From positions 2,480,001-2,544,000 of the forward strand of contig NZ_CP170642.1 of the NCBI RefSeq assembly GCF_042926695.1: 64,000 bases of DNA. Reading direction: 5' to 3'. Positions 7,863-17,083 of this stretch are shown one piece after another. Numbering within the stretch: position 1 is the stretch's first letter; each line of letters begins with the position of its first letter. Under the pieces are notes generated by a model. That model ran no database searches. It was not told where the DNA came from and saw nothing but the letters and a program-made list of their open reading frames with translations. The position numbers and the translations under genes are program-made. This DNA comes from Lonepinella koalarum. GTDB lineage: Bacteria > Pseudomonadota > Gammaproteobacteria > Enterobacterales > Pasteurellaceae.

Positions 7863-9002
7863 ATGTCCGCACAAGCCATTCTCGTGCTTGCTGACGGTAG
7901 TGTTTTTCACGGCACATCCATCGGTGCTGAAGGTCACACTATCGGCGAAGTCGTTTTTAACACTGCCATGACAGGCTATCAAGAAATTTTAACTGACCCT
8001 TCTTATTTTAAACAAATCGTCACCTTAACTTATCCCCACATTGGCAACACAGGTTGCAACGTTGAAGATTTTGAAAGTCATCAAGTATTTGCGGCGGGCT
8101 TAATTATCCGTGATTTACCCTTAATTCACAGCAATTTCCGCTCCAATCAAAGCCTTGATCAATATTTAAAAGCCCATAATGTGGTGGCAATTGCCGATAT
8201 TGACACTCGCCGTTTAACCCGTATTTTGCGTGACAAAGGCGCACAAGCAGGCTGCATTTTAACAGGCGAAAATTTAACCGAAGCGGACGAGAAAAAAGCC
8301 TTGGAATTAGCCTTAAGTTTCGGCTCAATGGCAGGCAAAGATTTAGCCAAAGAAGTCACCAGTGCCGAAACCTACCCTTGGACACAAGGCGAGTGGCAAC
8401 TGGGCAAAAGCTATATTGAAGCGGAAAACCCCGAATTTAACATTGTCGCCTATGATTTCGGCACCAAACGCAATATTTTACGCATGCTCGCCGAACGGGG
8501 CTGTAATATCACGGTCGTTCCTGCTCAAACGCCTGCCGAAGAGGTGCTTGCCTTAAATCCAGACGGCATTTTCTTATCCAACGGACCGGGCGACCCTGAA
8601 CCTTGCGATTATGCGATTGCCGCCATTCAAACATTCTTGAAAAGCAAAAAACCGCTGTTTGGCATTTGTTTAGGACATCAACTGTTAGGCTTGGCAGCAG
8701 GCGGAAAAACCAAAAAAATGCCATTCGGACACCACGGGGCAAACCACCCAGTGCAAGATTTAGACAGTGGCAAAGTGTTAATCACCAGCCAAAATCACGG
8801 CTTTGAAGTGGATGAAGAAAGTCTTCCTGCTAATGTGCGAGTGACTCATCGTTCGCTGTTTGATAATTCCGTACAAGGCATTGAACTCACAGACCTTGCT
8901 GCATTCTCATTCCAAGGACACCCAGAAGCCAGCCCCGGTCCGAATGATGTGGCGTATTTGTTTGATAAATTTATTGCCAATTTGAGAGCAGCAAAAGCGT
9001 AA
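7863..9002 (+). CDS. carA: Carbamoyl-phosphate synthase small subunit CarA
   Basis: CarA hydrolyses glutamine and delivers ammonia to CarB, supplying carbamoyl phosphate for arginine and pyrimidine synthesis. The 379-residue form begins MSAQAILVLADGSVFHG at 7863 with AGGAG upstream. An earlier in-frame ATG at 7821 is not supported by homology. The N-terminal CPSase domain is followed by a class I glutamine amidotransferase domain with nucleophile motif GICLGHQ and the FQGHPEASPGP His/Glu motif. It is unusual that carB does not follow directly: two unrelated genes intervene. Confidence 0.97.
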   Translation: MSAQAILVLADGSVFHGTSIGAEGHTIGEVVFNTAMTGYQEILTDPSYFKQIVTLTYPHIGNTGCNVEDFESHQVFAAGLIIRDLPLIHSNFRSNQSLDQYLKAHNVVAIADIDTRRLTRILRDKGAQAGCILTGENLTEADEKKALELALSFGSMAGKDLAKEVTSAETYPWTQGEWQLGKSYIEAENPEFNIVAYDFGTKRNILRMLAERGCNITVVPAQTPAEEVLALNPDGIFLSNGPGDPEPCDYAIAAIQTFLKSKKPLFGICLGHQLLGLAAGGKTKKMPFGHHGANHPVQDLDSGKVLITSQNHGFEVDEESLPANVRVTHRSLFDNSVQGIELTDLAAFSFQGHPEASPGPNDVAYLFDKFIANLRAAKA

Positions 9003-9011
9003 GAAAAGCCA

Positions 9012-9668
9012 ATGCAAAATAAATTTCATCTCACTTTGCAAGAAAATCGTTTTTTGGCGAAGAAAAATATTGTGGAAGTGATCCACAGTATTTCACGGCT
9101 GGAAAACGTCAACACCACCTTTCCGCAAACGCAAACCATTGTCAGCGGAATGAGTGTGAGCGGTGTTTCCACCGATGATGTGCAGGTGATTTTAAATTTA
9201 AAAAATGCGTGGCAGTTTATTTTAAAAGCCGATTCGCCTTTTAATTTGGCTTTTGCTTGTAAAATCAATGGCTTTGTGGCGTATAATGAATCACTGGCGT
9301 GGGGCGAATTACGCTCGGGCAATGTGGGGATTAGTGGCGTGGCTTATGTGCCTGATATTCCCCAACGGCAAAGCGTGGAACAAACTTTTGCACAAATTAT
9401 CAATCAGCCCATTTCTGCCACGGAAAAAGCGTTAAAATTAATGTATTACCTGATGCGAAACCAGCTATTTTGGGACGGCAATAAACGCACAGCGATTATT
9501 TGTGCTAATTATTTGCTAATTCAAGCTGGGGCTGGTGTATTAAATATTAACGAGCAACAATTAGAACAATGGCACGAACTATTGTCTCAATTTTATGAAA
9601 GTGGCGAGGATGCCGAGATTGTTGAGTGGACATATCAGCATTGTTTGTATGGGATAGGAAATGATTAA
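9012..9668 (+). CDS. Fic-like protein with altered active-site motif
   Basis: The 218-residue protein has the overall layout of a Fic/Doc-domain protein. An N-terminal helix resembles the inhibitory region (TIVSGMSVSGVSTDDVQ), then there is an AW/NES helical core (CKINGFVAYNESLAWGELR) and the signature QLFWDGNKRTA. Canonical Fic is HxFx(D/E)GNxR. Here the catalytic His position is Gln, and the Glu of the usual (S/T)xxxE(G/N) inhibitory motif is absent. Classical AMPylation therefore seems unlikely; I recall other Fic subfamilies with the same QLFWDGNKR form, so this may be a family trait rather than decay. The gene begins 9 nt after carA and overlaps the next gene by 8 nt, so it is co-transcribed. 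Confidence 0.8.
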   Translation: MQNKFHLTLQENRFLAKKNIVEVIHSISRLENVNTTFPQTQTIVSGMSVSGVSTDDVQVILNLKNAWQFILKADSPFNLAFACKINGFVAYNESLAWGELRSGNVGISGVAYVPDIPQRQSVEQTFAQIINQPISATEKALKLMYYLMRNQLFWDGNKRTAIICANYLLIQAGAGVLNINEQQLEQWHELLSQFYESGEDAEIVEWTYQHCLYGIGND

Positions 9669-10296
9669 TGTATTTACCACAGGCTTTTTAATCAGTGCTG
9701 GATTATTAGTTGCTATCGGTCCACAAAATACGTATGTATTACGCCAAGGAATTAAAAAAGAAGCGATTTTTACGGTAAGTACAGTCTGTTTTTTATGCGA
9801 TACGCTACTGATGACGATAGGTGTTTTTGGATTGGGCAAAGTGATTAATGATAACCATATAGCACTTATTCTATTGACCTTAGTTGGATTTATTTTTCTA
9901 ATTTGGTATGGCTACAATGCTTTAGTGAGTGCTTGGAAAGGGAATGATTCTTTAATTATCAATTCAAAAGAACAAGCTGAAGTCAATAAACTAAAAATCA
10001 TATCCACAACAGTGGCAATGAGCTTATTAAATCCAAATGTTTGGCTGGACACTGTGGCTATCGTAGGCAGTATTTCTTTATCTTTTGCAGAAAATATGAG
10101 AATTTACTATTTGGTGGGTGCTTTAACCGCTTCTTTTGTTTGGTTTTACAGCATTGGGTATCTTAGTTCGGGACTATCCAATATATTATCGAAAAAGAAA
10201 GTATGGCAGGTATTAGATCTTTGCATTGGGATTTATATGCTTTATATGGCATTTATGTTACTTGCTTCTGGTTTTTCAAATGGGATATTTTCTTAA
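9661..10296 (+). CDS. LysE/ArgO-family amino-acid exporter, probably arginine
   Basis: The 211-residue membrane protein has about six hydrophobic segments and the LysE/ArgO motif GPQNTYVLRQG near residue 20. It also has SLLNPNVWLDT in the middle, equivalent to WLNPHVYLDT of E. coli ArgO. The family exports basic amino acids, mainly arginine and lysine. Its ATG lies within the end of the fic-like gene, indicating translational coupling. Sitting in an ArgR-boxed carAB unit, it would tie arginine efflux to carbamoyl-phosphate synthesis. Substrate is inferred from family and context. Confidence 0.85.
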   Translation: MINVFTTGFLISAGLLVAIGPQNTYVLRQGIKKEAIFTVSTVCFLCDTLLMTIGVFGLGKVINDNHIALILLTLVGFIFLIWYGYNALVSAWKGNDSLIINSKEQAEVNKLKIISTTVAMSLLNPNVWLDTVAIVGSISLSFAENMRIYYLVGALTASFVWFYSIGYLSSGLSNILSKKKVWQVLDLCIGIYMLYMAFMLLASGFSNGIFS

Positions 10297-10338
10297 ATAC
10301 ACTTAAATTAATGTTCAAATTATTACAGAGAAAAAACT

Positions 10339-13300
10339 ATGCCAAAACGTAACGACATAAACACAATATTAATTATCGGGGCAGGTCCGATTGTGATCGG
10401 TCAAGCCTGTGAATTTGACTATTCGGGGGCGCAGGCTTGTAAGGCTTTGCGGGAAGAAGGCTATAAAGTGGTGTTGGTGAACTCCAACCCTGCCACCATT
10501 ATGACCGATCCGAATATGGCGGATGTCACCTACATTGAGCCAATTCAATGGCAAACCGTGGAAAAAATCATTGAAAAAGAACGCCCTGATGCGATTTTAC
10601 CGACCATGGGCGGACAAACGGCGTTGAACTGTGCGTTAGATTTGTCTAAACATGGCGTGTTGAAAAAATACAATGTGGAGTTGATCGGAGCGACCGAAGA
10701 TGCCATTGATAAAGCGGAAGATCGTGGACGGTTTAAAGAAGCCATGGCGAAAATTGGGCTAAATACGCCAAAATCTTTTGTGTGCCATACTTTCGATGAG
10801 GCGTGGAAAGCACAGGAAGAAGTGGGCTTTCCAACCTTGATTCGTCCGTCATTTACCATGGGCGGCTCAGGCGGCGGCATTGCTTATAACCGTGATGAAT
10901 TTCAAGCCATTTGTGAACGGGGTTTTGATGCCTCACCGACCCACGAGCTGTTGATTGAGCAGTCGGTGTTGGGTTGGAAAGAGTACGAAATGGAAGTGGT
11001 GCGGGATAAGGCGGACAACTGCATTATCGTCTGTTCCATTGAAAACTTTGACCCAATGGGCGTGCATACAGGTGACAGTATCACCGTTGCTCCTGCTCAA
11101 ACCTTGACCGATAAAGAATACCAAATTATGCGAAATGCCAGTCTTGCGGTGTTGCGTGAAATTGGGGTGGATACGGGCGGTTCAAACGTGCAATTTGCCA
11201 TCAACCCTGAAAATGGCGAGATGATCGTGATTGAAATGAATCCACGGGTCAGTCGTTCTTCGGCGTTGGCTTCCAAAGCCACAGGTTTCCCGATTGCTAA
11301 AGTGGCAGCCAAATTGGCGGTGGGCTATACGCTTAACGAACTTCGCAACGACATTACAGGCGGTTTAATCCCTGCCTCTTTTGAGCCGTCCATTGACTAT
11401 GTGGTGACCAAAGTCCCACGTTTTGCCTTTGAAAAATTCCCCCAAGCGGACGACCGTTTAACCACGCAAATGAAATCCGTGGGCGAAGTGATGGCAATGG
11501 GTCGCACGTTCCAAGAAAGTTTACAAAAAGCCTTGCGTGGCTTAGAAACAGGGATTTGTGGTTTCAATTTGCTTTCCGAAGAACCTGAAAAAATCCGTAG
11601 CGAATTGGGTAACCCTGGTCCGAATCGGATTTTATATGTGGCAGACGCATTCGGGGCTGGTTTCAGTTTGGAAGAAGTCCATCATTATTCCAAAATTGAT
11701 CCGTGGTTCTTGATTCAAATTCAAGATTTAGTGCAAGAAGAATTAGCGTTGGAAAAACGTACGCTAGATGAATTGGATTACACTGAACTCCGCCGTTTAA
11801 AACGCAAAGGCTTTTCCGATAAACGGATTGGTCAGCTTACCAAGGCTGGCGAAACCGCGGTGCGAAATAAACGAAATTCTTTGAATCTTCACCCTGTTTA
11901 TAAACGAGTGGACACCTGTGCGGGCGAATTTAAATCCGACACCGCTTATCTTTATTCCACCTATGAAGAAGAATGCGAAAGCCGTCCAACGGATCGCAAA
12001 AAAATCATGATTTTAGGTGGTGGTCCGAACCGTATCGGACAAGGGATTGAATTTGATTATTGCTGCGTTCATGCCGCCCTTGCCTTGCGTGAAAGCGGTT
12101 TTGAAACCATTATGGTCAACTGCAACCCTGAAACGGTGTCTACGGATTTTGATACGTCCGACCGTTTATATTTTGAGCCGTTGACTCTTGAAGATGTGCT
12201 AGAAATTATCCACGTGGAAAATCCGTACGGCGTGATTGTGCATTACGGCGGTCAAACCCCATTGAAACTCGCCAATGCCTTGCACGACAATGGCGTAAAT
12301 ATTATTGGCACGTCCGCCGACAGCATCGATGCCGCCGAAGACCGTGAACGTTTCCAAAAAATCTTGCAAGATTTAGGACTAAAACAACCGAATAACCGCA
12401 CGGCTCGCAATGCAGTTGAAGCGGTGAAATTGGCGGAAGAAGTGGGCTATCCTTTGGTGGTGCGTCCGTCTTATGTATTGGGCGGTCGGGCGATGCAGAT
12501 TGTGTACAACGTGGACGAACTCAATAAATATATGCGTGAAGCGGTACAAGTGTCCGAAGACAGCCCGATTTTGCTGGATCATTTCTTAAACAACGCCATT
12601 GAAGTGGACGTAGATTGTATTTGTGACGGTAAGGAAGTCATCATTGGTGGCATTATGCAACATATCGAACAAGCAGGCATTCACAGTGGCGACTCCGCTT
12701 GCTCCTTGCCAGCCTATTCTTTAAGTGAAGCCGTGCAAGATGAAATCCGCCGTCAAACCGTGGCAATGGCTCACGCCTTAAATGTAGTGGGCTTAATGAA
12801 CGTGCAGTTTGCCGTGCAAAATGACGTGATTTATGTGTTGGAAGTCAACCCACGCGCCAGCCGTACTGTGCCATTTGTCAGTAAAGCCACAGGGCGATCT
12901 TTGGCGAAAATCGCCGCCCGAGTAATGGCAGGAATTTCTCTAGCAGAACAGGGGATAGCTGGTGAAGTGATACCTGATTATTACTCTGTCAAAGAAGCCG
13001 TGTTCCCGTTTATTAAATTCCCTGGGGTAGACACGATTTTAGGGCCTGAAATGCGTTCCACAGGCGAAGTCATGGGCGTTGGAAAGACCTTTTCCGAAGC
13101 CTTTTTAAAAGCACAGCTGGGTGCAGGCGAGCGAGTACCAAAGACCGGCAAAGTCTTTGTTTCCGTGGACAACAACGATAAAGAACGCTTATTGCCCGTG
13201 GCTCGCAGCTTACAAGAACAAGGCTACGGCTTATGTGCCACCATAGGAACGGCGAAATTCTTGAAAGAAAACGGCATTTTCGCCCAAATCGTAAACAAAG

Positions 13301-13569
13301 TTCGTGAAGGTCGCCCGCATATTGTGGATGCCATTAAAAACGGTGAAATTGCCATGGTCATTAACACTGTTGGTAGTACACCTGAAAGCGTAACAGATAG
13401 TCATTCTATTCGCCAAAGTGCATTGCAACAGAAAGTGTTTTTACAAACAACGCTTTCAGGAGCAGAAGCCTTAGTGGAAGGTGTGAAAAGTATTGATAAA
13501 CTTGATGTGTATTCGATACAGGAGTTGCATCAAAGTCTAAATAAGGAATATATATCTAAAAATAAGTAA
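10339..13569 (+). CDS. carB: Carbamoyl-phosphate synthase large subunit CarB
   Basis: CarB makes carbamoyl phosphate from bicarbonate, ammonia and two ATP. At 1076 residues it is the usual length. Two homologous ATP-grasp halves are visible: the first starts IIGAGPIVIGQACEFDYSG, with GTGGSN-type and ENP motifs; the second starts ILGGGPNRIGQGIEFDY (around residue 556). The C-terminal MGS-like allosteric domain follows from about residue 935 (VFVSVDNNDKERLLPVA). The ribosome-binding site CAGAGAA is weak. The only odd feature is the separation from carA by 1.3 kb. Confidence 0.97.
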   Translation: MPKRNDINTILIIGAGPIVIGQACEFDYSGAQACKALREEGYKVVLVNSNPATIMTDPNMADVTYIEPIQWQTVEKIIEKERPDAILPTMGGQTALNCALDLSKHGVLKKYNVELIGATEDAIDKAEDRGRFKEAMAKIGLNTPKSFVCHTFDEAWKAQEEVGFPTLIRPSFTMGGSGGGIAYNRDEFQAICERGFDASPTHELLIEQSVLGWKEYEMEVVRDKADNCIIVCSIENFDPMGVHTGDSITVAPAQTLTDKEYQIMRNASLAVLREIGVDTGGSNVQFAINPENGEMIVIEMNPRVSRSSALASKATGFPIAKVAAKLAVGYTLNELRNDITGGLIPASFEPSIDYVVTKVPRFAFEKFPQADDRLTTQMKSVGEVMAMGRTFQESLQKALRGLETGICGFNLLSEEPEKIRSELGNPGPNRILYVADAFGAGFSLEEVHHYSKIDPWFLIQIQDLVQEELALEKRTLDELDYTELRRLKRKGFSDKRIGQLTKAGETAVRNKRNSLNLHPVYKRVDTCAGEFKSDTAYLYSTYEEECESRPTDRKKIMILGGGPNRIGQGIEFDYCCVHAALALRESGFETIMVNCNPETVSTDFDTSDRLYFEPLTLEDVLEIIHVENPYGVIVHYGGQTPLKLANALHDNGVNIIGTSADSIDAAEDRERFQKILQDLGLKQPNNRTARNAVEAVKLAEEVGYPLVVRPSYVLGGRAMQIVYNVDELNKYMREAVQVSEDSPILLDHFLNNAIEVDVDCICDGKEVIIGGIMQHIEQAGIHSGDSACSLPAYSLSEAVQDEIRRQTVAMAHALNVVGLMNVQFAVQNDVIYVLEVNPRASRTVPFVSKATGRSLAKIAARVMAGISLAEQGIAGEVIPDYYSVKEAVFPFIKFPGVDTILGPEMRSTGEVMGVGKTFSEAFLKAQLGAGERVPKTGKVFVSVDNNDKERLLPVARSLQEQGYGLCATIGTAKFLKENGIFAQIVNKVREGRPHIVDAIKNGEIAMVINTVGSTPESVTDSHSIRQSALQQKVFLQTTLSGAEALVEGVKSIDKLDVYSIQELHQSLNKEYISKNK

Positions 13570-13578
13570 ACAGATAAG

Positions 13579-13617
13579 AAACGATTAAATTCTATTCAAA
13601 ATAGAATTTAATCGTTT
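13579..13617 (+). terminator. carB 3' stem-loop
   Basis: A perfect inverted repeat with 18-nt arms (13579-13596 and 13600-13617) and a 3-nt centre follows the carB stop by 9 nt. The arms start AAACGATTAAATTC. No strong T tract follows directly, although TTTAGC and then a TTTTTT run at about 13625 do. It is probably the carB terminator or a 3'-end stabiliser. Confidence 0.7.
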
Positions 13618-13678
13618 AGCAGTGCTTTTTTCTCATTTGTCAGATTTGGAATTTAAATTCAAGTGGTTTTTCTGATTG

Positions 13679-13776
13679 CCTATTCGACAGAAATGTTGAA
13701 TAGGGTGGATGATGAGTAAGCATTAATTATCAACAACGAAAAGCCTTGAATACAGTGGTGTTCGGGGCTTTTTTGT
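13679..13776 (+). ncRNA. Candidate small RNA between carB and cyaA
   Basis: Two strong RNA elements lie in the carB-cyaA gap. The first is an 11-bp stem (one G-U pair) with a GAAA tetraloop at 13679-13704. The second is a textbook intrinsic terminator at 13739-13776: a 12-bp stem with two G-U pairs, a 10-nt loop, then six T. About 34 nt of unpaired sequence separates them. No ORF of useful length is present. The arrangement (5' hairpin, single-stranded seed region, terminator) is typical of Hfq-dependent sRNAs. It could instead be a leader attenuator ahead of cyaA. No clear promoter was identified. Confidence 0.4.
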
Positions 13777-13810
13777 TTGCTTTATTATGCCCCAGATGAT
13801 AAAGTAATAA

Positions 13811-16354
13811 ATGCTACTTATTGAAAAAATGGGTGTTTTCTTGAAGTACGATATTGAATTTGCTAAAAAACAGGTTGCTGATCTTGAACATTTCCGCATT
13901 GTGCGAGCATTGTCGGGTGCATCAAGTGAATTTCAACATATCTTTAAACTCGTGACGTTATTATTACAGGTTAACCATCCACGTTTACCTGGTTTCGTTG
14001 CCGGTACGCCTGTGGGAATTAGTAATTTTACCTTATCCGATTATCAACAAGAATACTTAGCCAAAGTTGTCCCAGAATTTTCTTATTCACAAATTAATGC
14101 TTTTTCTCACCGCACTTTTGATGCTATTTATGGCGTTTATGTCATGGGGAGTATCGCTTCTATTTCACAAACAGCTGCCTCTGATCTGGATATTTGGGTT
14201 TGTCATCGTAAAGAACTGAAGAATGATGAACGAGAGTTACTCAAACAAAAAACCTTAGTTTTACAAAGCTGGGCAAAACAATATGAAATTGATGTGAATT
14301 TTTTTCTTATGGATCAAGAACGATTCCACTGTTTTCGTTACTCAGATGCCATGACATCAGAAAATTGTGGATCAGCACAATATATGTTATTGCTTGATGA
14401 GTTTTATCGTTCAGCTATTCGCTTAGCAGGTAAACCATTATTGTGGTTACATTTATTGGTGGAAGACGAACAACAATACGAAACTGAAGTGGAGCAATTA
14501 ATTTTAAATAAACAAATTAACCCACAAGATTGGGTAGATTTTGGTGGTTTAGGAGCGTTTTCAGCGAATGAATATTTTGGTGCGAGTTTGTGGCATCTCT
14601 ATAAAGGCATTGATTCCCCGTATAAATCAACCATCAAGATTTTATTGCTTGAAGCCTATTCTTGGGAATATCCGAATACCTATTTAATTTCATCCGATTT
14701 TAAATTTCGCTTATTAACCGATCGTACCGAAGATTATCATTTTGATCCTTATTTGGCAATGTTAGATCGAGTCACTAGTTATCTGATTAATCATGGTGAT
14801 TTTAAACGCTTAAATTTTGTTCGACGTTGTTTTTATATTAAAGCAACCGAAGATTTATGGTATACCAAGGCCGAAGGTTGGCGTTTTAGCTTATTATCTG
14901 AGCTCACTAAACAATGGGGGTGGGATCAAGATACTATCCAAGAACTGAATCAACGACCATTTTGGAAAATAAAAATGGTGAAACGTTCCTATAATGATTT
15001 AGTTCAAATGCTCATGATGAGCTATCGTAATCTGATTAAATTTGCACGTAAAAATCATGTGGACGCGACGATTATGCCACAGGATATTAGTATATTATCT
15101 AGAAAATTATATAGTGCATTTGAGGAATTACCCGGTAAGGTATCTTTGGTTAATCTACTGATCTCAAATGATTTATCCGAAGAAAATCTTACTTTTATTG
15201 AAGTGACTAAAGCGAAAGCGAATATAAAACCGGGTTGGTATGTGGTTAATCATGCACCTAAAGCTTCTGAGTTGGCATCTTATAATCGGCATATTGAATA
15301 TAATCCAAATTTACATAAATTAGTATCTTGGGCTTATTTTAATGGGTTACTCGCTAAGGGAACTCAGTTACATATTTTTAGTCAAACCGTATCGTTAGAA
15401 AAATTAACAGCTTTTGTAGCCGATTTAACACAATTCTTTCCAGTAAAAGTACCGCCAGCTACCAATGAAGAATTACATCATCCGTGCGAAATTCGCCATT
15501 TAGCGGTCTTTGTTAATTTAGTTTCCGATCCGACTAAAAATTTTGTTCAATCTTGGACGAATATTCAGCAAGGAGATTTATTTAGTTTCGGGCAAAACGA
15601 AGAAAGCTTAGTCGGCAGTATCGATCTAATTTATCGTAATTTGTGGAATGAAATCAGAACATTGCACTTTGAGGGTAGCAATGCGATTTTACTAGCTTTA
15701 AAAGTATTAGCGAATAAGATTCACCGCGGTTCTGATTCACCGAAAGCGGTTGATGTTTTTTGTTATAGTGAAAATTATCAACGAGCATTGCATGATTTAG
15801 TATTGACCTTAGTTAATAAGTGTATCGGTATTCAAATGGGAACGATTTCTTCCACGAATACGCCAAATATGTTACGGATAGCGGGTAAAAACTGGCAATT
15901 CTTCTTTGAAAATCGGGGAATGCGGTGGCAGGAAATCCCAGATGCACAACTAGCAAATATTGATGAATTAGCCCATATTGCAAAATCTGATGAAAAAGCA
16001 CCGCACTTTTTTCCACATAAATTTTTATCTCCGCAACATAATCGTAAATACCCAGTGGAAATAGACGCTTTTGCTAGCGAAGGATTTTTACAATTCTTTT
16101 TTAAAGATAATACTGATGGTACGTTTAATGTATATATTCTAGATGAACAAAATCATCTTGAAATTTATCGCCATTGTGATGGTGAAAAAGAGCGTAAAAT
16201 AAGAGAGATTAATTATATCTATCAACAGGCGGATCGCTCAGGTAATAATATGTACCATATTATTCAACGTGATTTTAATTATCCACAGTTTTATCAGTTA
16301 ATTTCGGATAGTAATAATAGCAGAAAAATTATTCCGTTTACGGCAATTCATTGA
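13811..16354 (+). CDS. cyaA: Class I adenylate cyclase CyaA
   Basis: CyaA makes cAMP, the ligand of CRP. The 847-residue sequence aligns along its length with E. coli CyaA. The catalytic region has VMGSIASISQTAASDLDIWVCH, with the metal-binding DLD. Other shared blocks are NCGSAQYMLLLDEFYRSA, EYFGASLWHLYKGIDSPYKS and LLEAYSWEYPN, and the C-terminal regulatory half includes SFGQNEESLVGSIDLIYRNLWNE. The start is uncertain: ATG at 13811, ATG at 13829, or a TTG at 13844 (LKYDIEFAK), none with a strong ribosome-binding site. Poor initiation is usual for cyaA, which starts with UUG in E. coli. Confidence 0.95.
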   Translation: MLLIEKMGVFLKYDIEFAKKQVADLEHFRIVRALSGASSEFQHIFKLVTLLLQVNHPRLPGFVAGTPVGISNFTLSDYQQEYLAKVVPEFSYSQINAFSHRTFDAIYGVYVMGSIASISQTAASDLDIWVCHRKELKNDERELLKQKTLVLQSWAKQYEIDVNFFLMDQERFHCFRYSDAMTSENCGSAQYMLLLDEFYRSAIRLAGKPLLWLHLLVEDEQQYETEVEQLILNKQINPQDWVDFGGLGAFSANEYFGASLWHLYKGIDSPYKSTIKILLLEAYSWEYPNTYLISSDFKFRLLTDRTEDYHFDPYLAMLDRVTSYLINHGDFKRLNFVRRCFYIKATEDLWYTKAEGWRFSLLSELTKQWGWDQDTIQELNQRPFWKIKMVKRSYNDLVQMLMMSYRNLIKFARKNHVDATIMPQDISILSRKLYSAFEELPGKVSLVNLLISNDLSEENLTFIEVTKAKANIKPGWYVVNHAPKASELASYNRHIEYNPNLHKLVSWAYFNGLLAKGTQLHIFSQTVSLEKLTAFVADLTQFFPVKVPPATNEELHHPCEIRHLAVFVNLVSDPTKNFVQSWTNIQQGDLFSFGQNEESLVGSIDLIYRNLWNEIRTLHFEGSNAILLALKVLANKIHRGSDSPKAVDVFCYSENYQRALHDLVLTLVNKCIGIQMGTISSTNTPNMLRIAGKNWQFFFENRGMRWQEIPDAQLANIDELAHIAKSDEKAPHFFPHKFLSPQHNRKYPVEIDAFASEGFLQFFFKDNTDGTFNVYILDEQNHLEIYRHCDGEKERKIREINYIYQQADRSGNNMYHIIQRDFNYPQFYQLISDSNNSRKIIPFTAIH

Positions 16355-16412
16355 TCAGTTTTATGTAACACAATATATTTGTTTCTAATATCAAGAGTAT
16401 TTTTATAGAGAT

Positions 16413-17048
16413 ATGACCATGCAAGAAAAAATTAGTATTTTGATTATAGACGATCATCCTTTAATGCGTCGTGGTATTAAACAACTTATAGCGTTAGAAG
16501 ATAATTTTCTAGTTATTGGTGAAGCCAGTAATGGTAATGATGGTATTTCCTTGGCATTAAGAAATGAGCCGGATTTAATTATTTTGGATCTCAATATGAA
16601 AGGGCTTTCAGGTTTAGATACATTAAAAGCATTACGTAATGAAGGGGTTGATGCAAGAATTGTGATTTTAACTGTTTCTGATGCGAAAAATGATATTTTT
16701 TCTTTAATTGATGCCGGAGCAGATGGCTATTTATTGAAAGATACCGAGCCAGATATTTTATTAAAGCAAATAAAACAAATTGCTAAAGGTGAAATGATTT
16801 TAAGTGATAGCATCAAAGATCTCTTATTAGCACGCAGCCCCTCACAAGAACCTATTCATTCTTTAACCGAGCGTGAGTTGGATGTGTTGCAATTGATCGC
16901 GACAGGTTTATCGAATAAACAAATCGCGCATCAATTATTTATTTCAGAAGAAACAGTGAAAGTACATATTCGTAATTTATTACGTAAACTTAATGTACAT
17001 TCACGTGTTGCAGCAACAGTGCTTTATTTAGAATATAAAGGAAATTAA
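16413..17048 (+). CDS. narP: Nitrate/nitrite response regulator NarP
   Basis: This 211-residue NarL/FixJ-family response regulator most resembles NarP of E. coli, e.g. DDHPLMRRGI, LDLNMKGLSGLDTL and LTVSDAKNDIFSLIDAGADGYLLKD. The phospho-acceptor Asp is in LIILDLNM, and the C-terminal LuxR-type helix-turn-helix is LTERELDVLQLIATGLSNKQIA. It activates anaerobic nitrate and nitrite respiration genes. Its sensor (NarQ or similar) is not in this window. Start is either ATG 16413 or ATG 16419. It stands alone between cyaA and a terminator. Confidence 0.93.
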   Translation: MTMQEKISILIIDDHPLMRRGIKQLIALEDNFLVIGEASNGNDGISLALRNEPDLIILDLNMKGLSGLDTLKALRNEGVDARIVILTVSDAKNDIFSLIDAGADGYLLKDTEPDILLKQIKQIAKGEMILSDSIKDLLLARSPSQEPIHSLTERELDVLQLIATGLSNKQIAHQLFISEETVKVHIRNLLRKLNVHSRVAATVLYLEYKGN

Positions 17049-17059
17049 TGAGTGAATAA

Positions 17060-17081
17060 AAAAGAGCCAGCTGGCTCTTTT
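17060..17081. terminator. Bidirectional terminator between narP and oapB
   Basis: The arms AAAAGAGCCAG (17060-17070) and CTGGCTCTTTT (17071-17081) are perfectly complementary and flanked by A and T tracts. The hairpin serves both convergent genes. Confidence 0.85.
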
Positions 17082-17083
17082 AA

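Noticed and set aside
9012..9668. Active Fic/Doc toxin of a toxin-antitoxin pair
   Set aside because: Catalytic His is Gln, and the overlapping neighbour is a membrane exporter, not an antitoxin.
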